From Phaeoceros laevis (taxonomy: Eukaryota; Anthocerotophyta; Anthocerotopsida; Notothyladales): a DNA stretch of 51,589 nucleotides. A program made the translations under genes and the position numbers. The stretch spans positions 45,507 through 97,095 of the forward strand of contig JBNGIQ010008825.1 of NCBI GenBank assembly GCA_049999765.1. Direction: 5' to 3'. Under the pieces are notes generated by a model. The model saw only the letters and a list, made by a program, of their open reading frames with translations, did not search any database and was not told where the DNA came from. Shown piece after piece: positions 1 through 11,357 of the stretch (position 1 is the first letter of the stretch; the number at the start of each line of letters is the position of its first letter).

Positions 1-150
1 AGGGGGATGGATGTGATGGAGGGGGATGGATGGGTATGGATGGGTATGGATGGAGATGGATGGAGATGGATGGATGGATGGGGATGGATGGTGTGGATGG
101 GGGTGGATGGGATGGATGGGATGGATGGGTATGGATGGGATGAGTAGAGG
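1..150. repeat. GGATGG-type microsatellite
   Basis: Imperfect tandem array of GGATG/GGATGGGT words with small variations through the first 150 bases. No gene is visible in it, and the left edge of the window cuts the array. Confidence 0.95.
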
Positions 151-798
151 GACGAGTGGCCGTTGAATTCCACAGGCCATAAACTAGTAAGTAGTTATAT
201 ATTTATATATGGCACACCATCTAAAATTCTAAATGGCAACTCTAGGGGTCGTAAGCGCTATGTAATATGTATGCCGAAAGGTTAGATTGAAAGTCGATTA
301 TTGCTTATACTAATGTAGGGCTTGCTTGCTCTGGAACTTCTAGGGCTTTCCGGATGGAGTTCACCGTCGATAATCTCATCGGACGACCCATGCCCCGCCA
401 GCCCAGCAGAGGCTTCTAGATGGTGCTGCTTGCTTCGGTGCCTGCCGGTAACGACGTTCGCGCCTCTAATTTCTTTCGCGGCTTCTCTCTTCTCTCCTCC
501 CTCTAGATCCTTCCTTGCCGCTTCTTGACCCATTGCGCCTGACATTGCGGCTTCGTTCTACTAGGGGTTCTGCCCGCCGTGTAAGTGAGGTGGTCGGAGA
601 CAGCGCGTGCGGGTTCAGTGGTCAAAGCTTATATCGCTCTTCCGAGGCAAGTCTCGGCGGATACCCAGGTTTGTGGCTTGTTAGCAGTTCCCTTTGATGG
701 ACTTCGCTGAGCTCTATGTTGCGCGCTCGCAGCTCTTTCGTTTTCCCCTAGGAGGTATTGCGCCGACGCTTGTGAAGTGGTGAACGACAGCAGGAGTC
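151..798. other. Upstream region of the DnaJ gene
   Basis: No supportable coding region. The short open frames on both strands here lack splice continuity or a recognisable product. The last part probably holds the promoter and 5' UTR of the DnaJ gene, but no convincing TATA box or other defined motif could be assigned. Confidence 0.5.
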
Positions 799-2784
799 AT
801 GTTCGGCCGTATGCCATCCAAGAAGAGCGATAATACCCGATACTATGATGTACTAGGAGTGACAAAGAACGCATCGCAGGATGAGCTGAAGAAAGCTTAC
901 CGGAAGGCTGCAATCAAAAACCACCCTGACAAAGGTGGTGACCCGGAGAAGGTCACATCCTGTCGCCCTCAGTTTAGGGATCTGCCGTGGGTTTGATCGC
1001 AGTTTTGCTGAGGACTGGGCGAAGCGACCAGATTTCGAAATTTGCTCGGACTGTAGGCAGATGCCTCTCGTCAGTTGTTGTTTAGGTTTTCAAGCCCCGT
1101 CATTTAAACGTCCTGGAATCCATTATGCATAACATGATTCGTTTGGCTTTTGCAGTTCAAAGAACTTGCCCAGGCCTACGAGGTGCTTAGCGACCCTGAG
1201 AAAAGGGATATTTACGATCAATATGGTGAGGATGCTCTCAAGGAAGGAATGGGTGGAGGAGGCGCCTCGCACAACCCTTTTGATATTTTCGAATCTTTTT
1301 TTGGCAGCGGAGGGCACCCTTTTGGAGGTGTGTAGACAGTCTGTACCTGCTTATCGTGCATCTGTACGTTACTGGGTAGGTGTGTCCTGCGTGTGTGTGA
1401 CGGGACACTTCGTACTTATTTGCTCACATTCTTTCCTCTTTCTTGGAAAAAGAATTTTCAGGCAGTAGCGGGAGGGGTGGTCGAAGTAGGCAGAGGAGAG
1501 GTGAAGATGTGGTGCACCCATTGAAGGTGTCGTTGGAGGACTTGTACAATGGCACTTCGAAAAAGCTGTCATTGTCTAGAAACGTTCTCTGCCCGAAATG
1601 CAAAGGGTAATGGAGACCTCTGTACCGGGATCTAGGCTCAGAAACTACGTTCACTGTTCATGATGTTGTAGCAATGGGTTCCTGACACGCAAGCCTGTTG
1701 CCCACCCAGGAAAGGATCCAAAACTGGGGCTTCAAGTCGGTGTGCAGGATGCCAGGGTTCTGGAATGAAAGTGTCAATTCGTCAGCTCGGACCCAACATG
1801 ATTCAGCAAATGCAGCATGTCTGCCCGGACTGCAAAGGTTCAGGTGAGAGTTCGAATGAGCTGTTATCATCGTCAGTTCGTTCATCTGAGTTCCACATAG
1901 CTAGGCAATGGAAATAGCATAGCTCGCTATTTGGTTTGAACTTAAGCAAGCAAATGTGCAGGAGAGACAATCAGTGACAAAGACAAATGTACACAATGCA
2001 AGGGTCAGAAGGTCGTACAGGACAAGAAAATGTTGGAGGTGCATGTGGAGAAAGGCATGCAGCATAGTCAGAAGATCACATTCACGGGAGAAGCTGATGA
2101 GGCAGTAAGTGACTAGCTTGAGTTCTGAATACCCAATTTGTACTGCCTAAGTTGTTGCTGATCTTGCATTGCCTTGACAGCCGGACACCCAGACCGGAGA
2201 CATAGTTTTTGTCCTGCAACAAAAGGAGCACCCAAAGTTCAAGAGAAAGAATGACGACCTGTTTGTGGAGCATAGTTTGTCCCTTACTGAGGCGCTTTGT
2301 GGTTTCCAATTCCCTCTTACACATCTTGACGGCAGGCAGCTGCTGATTAAGTCTAATCCTGGCGAAGTTATCAAACCAGGTAACATTTTGGGGAACTCCC
2401 TGTTGTGTTCTGCCCCTCCGCGGTACAAGATGTGTTTTGATCTAAACCAGGTGATTGTTTCAATTGTCAGGTCAATTCAAGGCTATCAACGATGAGGGCA
2501 TGCCTATGTACCAGAGGCCTTTCATGAAGGGCAAGCTGTATCTGCATTTTAATGTGGATTTTCCGGAAATGGTATCACCAGAGCAGTGCAGCTTGTTGGA
2601 ATCTATACTGCCTTCCAGACCATCTGGACAGATGAGTGATATGGAAATTGATGAGTGTGAGGAAACAACTCTTCATGATGTGAACATTGAGGATGAGATG
2701 AGGAGGAAACAGCAAGCCCAGCAAGAGGCGTATGAAGAAGACGAAGAAGGAGCCGGTCCCAGAGTACAGTGTGCTCAGCAGTAG
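799..2784 (+). CDS. Type I DnaJ (Hsp40) co-chaperone, prenylated plant type
   Basis: Cytosolic Hsp70 co-chaperone: the J domain stimulates Hsp70 ATPase and the zinc and C-terminal domains hold client proteins. Seven exons join in frame: 799-951, 1156-1327, 1462-1606, 1710-1843, 1962-2104, 2181-2379, 2471-2784, giving 419 residues, close to Arabidopsis ATJ2/ATJ3. The J domain (about 12-75) carries the HPD motif at 42-44. A Gly/Phe-rich linker follows, then four CxxCxGxG-like zinc repeats ([32 protein letters not shown]), the C-terminal client-binding region and an acidic tail. The protein ends CAQQ, a CaaX box that is farnesylated in plant ATJ-type proteins. All introns are GT-AG. The start gives the usual short N-terminus before the J domain. 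Confidence 0.95.
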
Positions 2785-3730
2785 AGTTATAAAGTGGTTC
2801 GGAGGTGGAAGCTGGCGTATTCCCCCAGTGTATTTGAGCTTTTGGGAGCAATTGGGCGGAATTGATCGAGATTCTTTGGCTCGTGGTTTTATTATTAATT
2901 TGACTGGTAGAATTTCCTGAACGCATGTAGTGGGCTAAATTTTTGTTACGAAGTTGTCACGTGTAGACGCTCTAGACTTGTTCTCAGAGGAGTTCATCCT
3001 ATTGAGAATAGATCGTCGTCGACATGTAATCAATAGTGGTGGAACTGCCAACAGTACGCCTTTTGGACGAAATACCGCGTTGTACAGTCATGTTTCCTGA
3101 AATGTAAAACTTGCATGTCTCTGGGCGACTAGGATAGGTGTGTTTGTGTACTTCGTACCACATCAAAGTCATGACGAACCTTGTCTGACGAAAATTGGCA
3201 GAAATTGTTTTCATTTTGCCCTCCCAAGCAGAGATAGTATTTGGCTCTAGTTTGTTTCTTGTGAAATTTGGTTGGGCAAGAAGACGCAGGCAACTACAGA
3301 AGGAACTTTACTTAACGCTTTTGTGCCGCCCGCCACATATCCGAACTTTCAAACAAGCATTCAAGAACTCAATTGATGTGGTGTGGTGGTATATCCCGAG
3401 AATTTTTCATCCCGTTTTTACATTCTCGCTCTTGAATGCACTTTGTGATCTATCTGGTTCCACAGTTCGTTGGGTTCAACTTATTACCACTGAAGGTTTG
3501 CTTTGTTGATTAATTAGCATGAGGGCTCTTTGCAAACGTGGCGCCAGCCTGACAATGCACACTGCGTTGGTTGAGTGGGGGAAAACGACACTACAATTGC
3601 CCGTTGCCTTGGAGGAGTCTGTCCCAGAGTTCCAGGGGGCGAAGAGTGGCCACAGGTTGTTCTTGACAGTGTCATCACATGTGCGTTTGGTTGGGAGGCT
3701 ATGAGACTGTTCTAGGGCATCTGGCTAGCA
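2785..3730. other. Intergenic, DnaJ 3' side
   Basis: Contains the probable 3' UTR of the DnaJ gene. The open frames at 3195-3509 (+) and 3519-3704 (+) show no recognisable product and no clear splice partners. I see nothing else I can support. Confidence 0.5.
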
Positions 3731-4380
3731 ATGCAGGGCGCTCTCCGTCAGCTTCTTCGAGGTTGCTCGCGTCCCCTGGGCAATGACATCGAGGAGTCCC
3801 AAGAGATTCTGCCAGGATCCGACCTCATGGACTTCAGCCCATCAAGGTATGGTTCAATGTCCGTCGTACACTTGAGGACTGCCGTGGAGCTTCATGCAAT
3901 TTTTCGTCATCTGCAAGTGCGGTGGCAGCTCTTTAGCGAAGCATTGACACGGTTCCGTGATGTGGACTCCATGCTGGCTATGTGCACGGATGATGTGGCT
4001 TGGAGCAAGTATCTGAGCGGCAACCTGGTCACCAGCAATATTTCTCAGCTTTCCCAACATTTGCAGACCCTTATTGCACAGAGAGTGAGTTTGGCTGTTT
4101 TGGTCGAAAGGGTAACCAAAGTTTCTGCTTCAGGAGTAGTGGATTTGTCTCTGAACCAGAATGGCCACTTCGGTAGGCTTCGGAAAAAGGACCTTCAGAA
4201 AGCCCAGGCTGCACTGGAGAACTTGTCCTCGTATCGGATACAAGAGGGGGTTCCAGGCTGTGAAGTGGGACCTCCTTCTGTTGTGCTGGAAGAGGACAAG
4301 TACACCCTTCACAACGAGCAGGGGATTCTATTGGAGGAGGGCAGCCGCCTTGTGCTGTGGGAGCAACAACGCGCTACCTG
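3731..4380 (+). CDS. Unrecognised protein, probable first exon
   Basis: An open frame from ATG 3731 runs 216 codons to a good splice donor at 4380/4381 (CCTG|GTATGT). The reading is mostly helical, with Leu, Gln and Arg patterns such as LRTAVELHAIFRHLQVRW and FRDVDSMLA, and lacks the low complexity of chance frames. A possible acceptor at 4467/4468 leads into a short run ending at a stop, but its best-looking frame does not match the phase of the donor, so the rest of the gene is unresolved. I do not recognise the family. It could be a degenerate or partial gene. It has the same strand as the DnaJ gene, 950 bp upstream. Confidence 0.45.
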
Positions 4381-6634
4381 GTATGTCCGAGCATGTATCA
4401 GTTGCCCCGACTAGTGTCTTCATAAGAAGCTGTTGGATTGTAGCCGTACATTTTAAAACTTCTGCAGGAGGATTTGCAGTATCGGTTGCAGCAGTTTCCA
4501 ACGATCACATATGTCATCTAACTCCACATCAGGCCTCAGATTTGTCCTAGCACATCGTTAAGTAGTCATGGTATTGTCATTGTTTTTCGCCGTGGTCGGT
4601 TTACGGGGCGCTTTGACTTGAGGTGGTTGCCACAAAGCCGTTTAGAAAGCCACCTCTACAATGCATCGGACTCCCGGAGTCTGATATTCCATCTGAGGCT
4701 GATATTCCACCAGAGGCGTGCACAGGTTGTGATGGTTGGGTTGCAATTTACATAAGTCTTTGGCTGGTAGCTTTTAGGGCTTGAAATCCGGCAGAAAGTC
4801 TGCACCGTGTGGCTGTATGCAATCCCGGCACATCGACAGATTTTTGACCACGCATACACTATCTGGTGTCCTGTTACAGGCATAAATCCATAGTCAGTTT
4901 ACTGCTGTGCCGCAGCCCACAGCCTCGAGCACCACTGGACATATACATAAAGTTCTCCTGGCTGTCAGCCATTTTTCTTGGCAAGAAAGTGCCAGCAGGC
5001 TGCATGCGCTCCAGTCCCAAACTGCCTTGGAAGCAAGTCAAACACAACCACACTACCTCCTTGTGAGGTATCTCCACCAATGAGTGAACCCACAGCCTCC
5101 ATGGCTTTTTCTGGGGATATCCCCACAGCCTCCATGGCGTTTGCAGGGGATATCCCCTGCTGGGTATAACCTGAGAGCATCGAATCCAGGACCTTTGTCA
5201 CCACATTTCAGTCTGGAAGTCTGCCATACATTGTCCGAGCATCTCCTTGCCCTCCTTGCCTAAGACTACCCCACGTTCCATGACATACATGTTGAGCAAG
5301 CTACAGCCTACAACCACACTATCATTGTGCAGTACTTGTTCTTCAATCTGTAGATGGGGCTGCTTTCCCTGCTGCAGACCTTAATGACTGAAGAAGGCCT
5401 ACGAAGGTATATAATCTGGAGGAAAGTGGCCCTCCCCTTAGATAACATCATAAGGACCTCATCAGCACGTGCTACCTGACTCATCAGCTGCTGGGCATAA
5501 CCTGCAAGCATGGCATATTTTTATCCCAAGTTCGCAAGCTAAGCTACCACACGTTGATCGGTAGCGACTCGTATCATTGCCTCCAGTCTCCCATGCGAAG
5601 CACGAGGTGGGTAGCGAAGAATGCTTCTCCTCCATACCCACTTTTGACGGGTAAGACCTACCACTTCTAATTGGACCCCCGGTAGGGTACTACAGCACGG
5701 CGGCAGCCAGTACCCCACCAACATACCGAGAAAGTCCTACTATTACCTTATCACGGCATCCTGCCTCTGGTTTCCGACAACACCCTGAACGTGACAATGC
5801 CACCAGAATTCATGAGGTGCACATCGCTGTATGGGACTGTGCAGACCGCATCCAGTGTGCCTCTTTATTTACAGGCACACCAATGAATCAATTAATCAAG
5901 CCACTGCTACGGCTTGATCATTTTCAGATTCACTACCTTGGAGTTTCATATGCATGCATGATGAAGGCCCCTGGCTGTTGTTGCAAGTAGAGTTGCCAGG
6001 TGTCTACTGTGGTCCAGAAGGTATCAGTGAACGTCTAAGATATGCCAGAGAGCATGGGAACCAGGCCCCAGAGCTGTTGCAGCACCTACTGTACATGTAG
6101 GCGTGGTATTGTCCAGAATATATTCGAAGTTTGTCTAGTCATTGTGGAATTTGTCGGAGCATGTGTACGAGCTCTGGCAGTTGGAGGGCACCACATTAAA
6201 AACCTCCTGAGGCTTGCAAGTCCTACAAGTTGGCCTCACAGAAGCCTACAACTCCTGGTCATATAAAAGCTGGCTTGTACAGTGACGTCTGGACATGTCA
6301 ACCCAAAACTACAATCAAGGTGAGCAGGCAGCAAGATGGACCCATCAATCCAGATGACAGACTGAGTAGAATCCTTACTGGGAGTACATCGATCATGGCA
6401 TTCCACCAACCTCTACTAGGAGTTGAGCAGAAGGTGATGAACAGACGACTCAATACTCAACGTAGACTACTGTTGGTGCAGGTGGGTGTGACAAATGGGT
6501 CATTGCCTTGTCATGTTGCTTACTAGCTGCAGATGCCTGCAACCAGCCAACTTGGGGATTGGCGGATTCATAATCACTACACCAAGATCGCACAGGTCAT
6601 GGAAGACGCGACAAAACGTTGAGAGGGGTTGTCC
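4381..6634. other. Gene-poor stretch, degenerate repeats
   Basis: No supportable gene. Around 5070-5165 there is a short repetitive patch in which CACAGCCTCCATGG recurs and GGGGATATCCCC palindromes appear twice. The frames on the minus strand at 4965-5204 and 5308-5511 share the look of a decayed repeat (MLSGYTQQ, MLAGYAQQ) but show no domain. Confidence 0.4.
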
Positions 6635-7270
6635 CTACTCATGAAGAAGAGCAGCAAGCTGCTGTAGGGTGTCCTCGGAAGTCTTGTAAAGAACACCCGC
6701 ACACCCGAGGGCAACAGCTGCTTCCACGTTCACTGGCGTGTCGTCGATAAAAATGGTCTCTTCCGGCTTAATTCCGGCTTCCAGCATGACTCTATCGAAA
6801 AACCGGGGATCGGGCTTGCGCATCCCCGAGGCCCAGGATGGGAACTTCCCATCAAAGTGGTGCCAGAAATCGGGGAATGCCTCCACCAAGTACTGCCAGT
6901 GCTGCATCCCTATGTTGGACATGCAAAACAGGCGCACCCCCTGCTTCCTCTCCTTGGCGCCTTCCACGAAGCGCACCATTTCCACGATCGGGGACAGGCT
7001 CTCCACGGCCCGCGCAAAGGCGAGGTCGACGTCAGCTACAGGCACCTCAAACCTTTCCGCAAGCTGCCGGTGGAGGTCCTCGGAGGTGGAAATGTGGCCC
7101 GTCTCGTAGAGATGTCTCACAGACAGGGACCCCAAGTGGGTGTCCTTCCAGCTGAATAACACCCCCCCCATGTCGAGCACGAGGTTCTTGTAAGATGAAG
7201 AAGATGAGCACAGGGTCTCCCTCGCATCGTCCCCGCAGGCAACCGGCAGCGCTGGAGCCGCCATCCCCAC
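6635..7270 (-). CDS. HAD-superfamily hydrolase
   Basis: Single-exon gene for 211 residues, the usual size for a small HAD subfamily IA phosphatase. The four HAD motifs are in order: motif I VLDMGGVLF with the nucleophile Asp33; motif II FCMSNIG (Ser118); motif III MRKPDP (Lys152); motif IV IFIDDTPVN (Asp176 and Asp177, metal ligands). Motif I is DxG rather than the common DxD, as in DLGGVL-type members of the family, so the usual second acid is absent. A cap-like helical segment lies between motifs I and II. Substrate cannot be told from sequence; sugar-phosphate or nucleotide phosphatase activity is typical. A second Met at residue 3 is an alternative start. The first 30 residues are Ala/Ser-rich, which could be a weak targeting signal. 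Confidence 0.85.
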   Translation of the reverse strand: MGMAAPALPVACGDDARETLCSSSSSYKNLVLDMGGVLFSWKDTHLGSLSVRHLYETGHISTSEDLHRQLAERFEVPVADVDLAFARAVESLSPIVEMVRFVEGAKERKQGVRLFCMSNIGMQHWQYLVEAFPDFWHHFDGKFPSWASGMRKPDPRFFDRVMLEAGIKPEETIFIDDTPVNVEAAVALGCAGVLYKTSEDTLQQLAALLHE

Positions 7271-7437
7271 TGTTCAAGCATGCAATAGCGCCTCCCCGCG
7301 CTGATTATGAGTGAACCCTGTAGTCACCGGCTCCTGCACTCCACTTACATTCAGATGGGACTGATGAAACCTTTAATACGCGCTTTTCTTGCCAGAAGTG
7401 TGATGGTAACATTTGGATTGCATCAAACGTGCTCACC
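7271..7437. promoter_or_regulatory. Upstream region of the HAD gene
   Basis: Short stretch on the 5' side of the HAD hydrolase, before the first tandem repeat. It is inferred to hold the promoter. No defined element could be assigned. Confidence 0.3.
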
Positions 7438-7533
7438 CTAATCTTTTCCTTTCCTGGAATTAGTTTATCTCTTATGCTGGAGCTCCTAATCTTTTCCTTT
7501 CCTGGAATTAGTTTATCTCTTATGCTGGAGCTC
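7438..7533. repeat. Tandem duplication, 2 x 48 bp
   Basis: Two essentially identical copies of a 48-bp unit starting CTAATCTTTTCCTTTCC, at 7438-7485 and 7486-7533. Lack of divergence implies a recent duplication. Confidence 0.95.
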
Positions 7534-7669
7534 CGAGCAGGCAGTCTAGGACTGAGACCGGTTTCGCGTGAGGACGGTTCCGCTTCTCGAACCCGCGTGA
7601 AGACAACAAAATGTACGGGGGGTGGAGGGGGGTTAGATACGGGCAGCAGCCCGTCATCCACCGGCCACA

Positions 7670-7724
7670 CCGGCTACTTTAGCCAGCATAGCACTGTGGC
7701 CGGCTACTTTAGCCAGCATAGCAC
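7670..7724. repeat. Direct repeat, 2 x 25 bp
   Basis: A 25-bp unit beginning CCGGCTACTTTAGCC occurs at 7670-7694 and 7700-7724 with a 5-bp spacer. Confidence 0.9.
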
Positions 7725-7734
7725 CCTTGGTGGG

Positions 7735-8580
7735 AATTTGACGGTTTGCCAAAAGGGTTTTACAGGTTCTGGGATTTTTTAGTAGTCAAGAAAAAAGTTA
7801 GAGCCAGATTGGGATGCCTTTTTAATAGGGCTATCCAGCCATGTAATTTTTTTTTTCAAAACAACACGTGTCGACCCTTTTACCTCCCAGAAAAAGGGTT
7901 ATAAATGGTTTTGACCGGTTTACCATGATCGGATTACTTCCAGGGAAAAGGGTCACATCCCTAAACGGTGTTACCGGTTTGAAAAAGTTATGAAGGGGTG
8001 AAATGTGTAAAAATTTTTAAAACCTTCAAACAATTCAACCTACTTTCTCACACACATTCTATCTCCTATCCTTAAAATCCTTCCGTAAAAAAAGTGTAAG
8101 TATGGAGGAGGAGGGCACTTTCCTACAAAGCACGAAAATGTGTGAAGTATGGAGGAGGCTTCCTAGAACCCAAAGTATGGAGGAGGCTTCCTAGAACCCG
8201 AACCCACGCGTGGTGGCTAAGGCCAAGACTCTTTAGATCAGATTAGATATAAAGGTTTTAGAGATAAAGGTTTACTAGAGGGCCCCTCCCCTAGGAGGGT
8301 AGAACACATGACGCCCTTTTCCCCAATCCCAATGCTCTACCAACTCACTACTTTCCCAAGCTAACTTATTGTAAGTTTTGAAACTTATAAACTGGTTCAT
8401 AACTTTTATAACTTTTTAATCGGTTTGACCCTTTAACTTTTGACCGGATTAAAGAGTCAAACCGGTTAAACCGTTTACCCCTGACCGGATTACCCCAAAG
8501 TAAAAGGGTCACCGACTGGATTACCCTAAAATAAAAAGGTCAGAAAACCCTTTTCAAACCGGTCAAATTCCCACCTTGCA
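7735..8580. repeat. ACCGGTTT-rich degenerate repeat region
   Basis: No gene. The words ACCGGTTT, CCGGATTACC and AAAAGGGTCA recur many times in both orientations (for example near 7910-7990 and 8390-8570). A 27-bp direct repeat with core TATGGAGGAGGCTTCCTAGA lies at about 8146-8199. Near 8320-8350 the minus strand reads AGTTGGTAGAGCATTGG, which resembles a tRNA A box, but no good B box follows. Confidence 0.55.
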
Positions 8581-8880
8581 CCCTTGCAATTGTGCCACAT
8601 CCTGCTGCACTTGTGAGCACAATCCAGGAAGGAAGTGACACAGTCCAAGTAGAGACTACCAAGAAACAATCCAAAAAGGAAGTGGTACAATCGAAGTAGG
8701 AACTATCAAGAAACGATCCAATTGGACTGAGCCGAAGTTCAGTGTGTTGGCCGCTGCCAGACACAAGGACGTGGATGACTATGCTTGAGGTGAAGCAAAC
8801 GAAAAGCCAAAGGCTCAAATGTTCGATAGGCTGCCATCGCCAAAGTTGTCCAGGTAAAAGGAGTGAAAGGACACAGCGCT

Positions 8881-9351
8881 ATCCTGCAAGGGACACCCCA
8901 ATGGTACGGCGTGAGCCCTGCCATTGGGCCGGCAAGCTTGGGGCCACGTGTTGGGCTGCCACCTTGTCGGGCGTGTGCCCCTTGAGGCTGGAGCCCACGC
9001 AACTGTGGCTACGCCAACGATGGGCTGACATTCGGGCAGCGTGCTGACAATTGGTGGGTGAGCTTGGCGAAGACTGGTCTGGGTGGGGCCCCTTGAGGCG
9101 GGGCTCATGAGTCCTGGCACACGAGCTGTGTTGCTCGCGCACCGGCTCGGCAGACTTGCGGCTGACTACTTGGCACAGGAGCAATGGAAAATACCGCGAA
9201 GGCTTAAGTTGGGAGTGCAATTAAAGATTCAAATAGCTTGGGGGTGGCGGACATGGAGTAAAGGATAGGCACATTAGGATATAAAGTGTAAATGTATACA
9301 AATTGTGCCTAATATAAAAATGCGCAGTGATTCACTATTAAAAAAAGAAAA
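8881..9351 (+). mobile_element. SINE-like retroelement, copy A
   Basis: This 471-bp element shares its 5' end (CCCCAATGGTA-GGCGTGAGCCC), a central part (GGTGGGGC-CTTTGAGG, TGGCACACGAGCTGTG) and its 3' end (AATATAAAAA to TTCACTATTAAAAA) with 50664-51100. It is flanked by a near-perfect 16-bp target-site duplication, GAAAGGACACAGCGCT at 8865-8880 and GAAAGGACACAGCCCT at 9352-9367. An A-rich 3' end, no coding capacity and a duplication of this length are typical of LINE-mobilised SINEs. The 5' end folds into an imperfect hairpin. Confidence 0.85.
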
Positions 9352-9367
9352 GAAAGGACACAGCCCT

Positions 9368-10226
9368 AGTGCTAGAACAAAACAAGTAGGATGGGCTGTT
9401 CACATACTTCAAAAAAATCAATGACTACCACAAGACCATACCATTCGGCAAAGATGGATAGTGGAGCACGTACAACAAGTCCAAGATGGCTAAGAAGACC
9501 ATCCCATCGAGCAAGGATGGATACTAGAGCATGGACAGCAAGTCCAAGATGGCTGGTGGGCTTCCACCCAAATTTTTTTCTCCACCCAAACTTTTTTCAC
9601 ACAAGTACACCAAGGGCCGCTTCCTATCATATGGCAAAAAAAAGAATACAAGAACCAGGAGGTGAACAGCAGACCGAAGGGCCGCTTCCTATCATACTGC
9701 AAAAAAAAGAATACAAGAACCAGGAGGTGAACGGTGAACAGCAACGTAATGTACTGCAAACAGTAGAGTGCTTCCAAAGGGGTCTCGGAAGATTCCAAAG
9801 GGGTCTCGGAAGAGTGCTTCCAAAGGGTCTCAGAATGCACTAGTATTTGCCACGAGCGTTCAGGTTGTCACACATGATGGTCTCCAAAAAGTCCAGGAGC
9901 ATACAAAGAAGAAAATGCAAAAGTTTTCCAGGGCAATTGTCAGGCCCCACACACAATGGCTTCTCATGATCTCATGAGTGGTCAGCATGCGGAAAATAAA
10001 AAAATGCTCCCAACCACAACGGCAGTTCTAAGGGCCCTGGATGTGAGGGCACATTCATGGTCAGTGGTTATTCCACTGGCTACAATAGAGAGAACACACT
10101 CAATACTTGGTCACTTGAAACATGCGACACCCCACACCTTTCAGGTACAAGTGACTTCTCCAGAAAGGTAAACATACATCTGAATTCAAATATACAGAGG
10201 ATTTATTTCCCAGGATCCTGCTCTCA
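9368..10226. repeat. Tandem duplications, no gene
   Basis: A unit of about 65 bp beginning AAGGGCCGCTTCCTATCAT is duplicated at 9612-9676 and 9677-9741. A short unit TTCCAAAGGGGTCTCGGAAGA is repeated about three times at 9771-9830. The open frame spanning these repeats (9391-9843, +) is a product of the repeats and shows no domain. Confidence 0.7.
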
Positions 10227-11357
10227 TCAGTCGGTGTAGTTTGGCAATGATCCCTCAGGAGAGCCAGCTTTGGCGGCTGGAGAGGGCACGAGTGGTTCCA
10301 CGTGTGGTTCCACGTGCTTCTTCTGCAAAATGTCTGGCAGCTTGGCTATGCCGAACAGGTAGAAGGTGTAGAAGAGCTTGGTAGGGAACACGATTTGGTG
10401 CAGCTTCACGTAGCCATACACGCCTCTGAAAATCCCTGACCCACCGATGACTGCCAGCTCCGAGTCCGCGTATGTGAGGTAGGGCCCCTGCCAGCCAGCC
10501 AGCCAGACACCATCAGCATTTTCAATTCTCTGGACCTGTGGGAAGAAGGAACGAAACACTTGAGTCCAAATCTGGGGAGTTACTGCAGCTCACCTGGATG
10601 GAAATGTGGCCATAGTCCCCGAAGTAGAAGCTGTAAGCTGCTTCGTATCTCTGGCCCTGGGGTACGCTCTTGATGACAGTGGAAATTCCCGCTGTGATGC
10701 CGACCCGTACGGTCAAAGATCCATCGTACAGCTGCAGGGACACAGACAGAAGCAGCAACACCGAAGGATCAAGGAGACTGAGGGACTTACACCAGCTCCA
10801 TCTATCCATCCCTCAGCTGCGTAGATTTCTTCTAGGGGAAGAGTGGAATGCATGCTTGGAATTCAGGAGCTGGTGGCTAATGGTGGTTAGGGCGGGGAGG
10901 GAATGCAGCTCACCTTGTTGGAAAACGGAACCAGGTCTCCGATGGCAGGCAGAGGGTTGCCTTGGGCATCCACAACATTCAGTAGTGTAGGGGCCCGCGT
11001 ATTGTAAGGGGATCTGGCCAACAACAGCACCGCAGGGCTGTTCCTGTCCAGATCGTTCAACTCGTACACGTAGAGCACCTGCGCCTTGCTCTCGTCCACT
11101 ACAGGCCTCCCTTCAGCCGGCTTCTCAGCTGTGCTCCACTTCCCGAAAAAGGCGACGGTGTCTCCCCTGGCCCGAAACCGGCTGCTCTGCCCCGCTCCGA
11201 TGCCATATCCCTGAAGCCGCGGGCATGACGCAGCAAAGCAGGAGGAGACGGAGGACAATGCCGTGGAACTCCGATGCCGGAGAAGAAGCTCCGTTGAAGG
11301 AGACAGCAGAAGGCGCTGCGCCAGGGCAGACATTGTTGCAATCCTCGGCTGCCGCAA
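10227..11357 (-). CDS. AOC: Allene oxide cyclase (plastid)
   Basis: Converts the unstable allene oxide made by allene oxide synthase into cis-OPDA, the jasmonate precursor, in plastids. Three exons: 10914-11357, 10594-10731 and 10227-10487, giving 280 residues (272 if translation starts at Met9, base 11333). The N-terminus is Ser/Ala/Arg-rich and hydroxylated, like a chloroplast transit peptide. The mature part carries the AOC hallmarks [71 protein letters not shown] and the ending NYTD. The third exon is placed at the downstream acceptor because it joins HISIQ directly to GPYLTY as in the family. A run of about 12 residues before GDLVPF is longer than in angiosperm enzymes. It diverges from the TLC gene, with 740 bp between starts. 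Confidence 0.95.

Noticed and set aside
8320-8350. Possible tRNA gene on the minus strand (AGTTGGTAGAGCATTGG)
   Set aside because: Only the D-arm/A-box part is tRNA-like. No anticodon arm, T arm or acceptor pairing follows.
7438-9830. CRISPR-like array suggested by several short direct repeats
   Set aside because: Units are adjacent or have unequal spacing, there are only two or three copies each, and the genome is eukaryotic.
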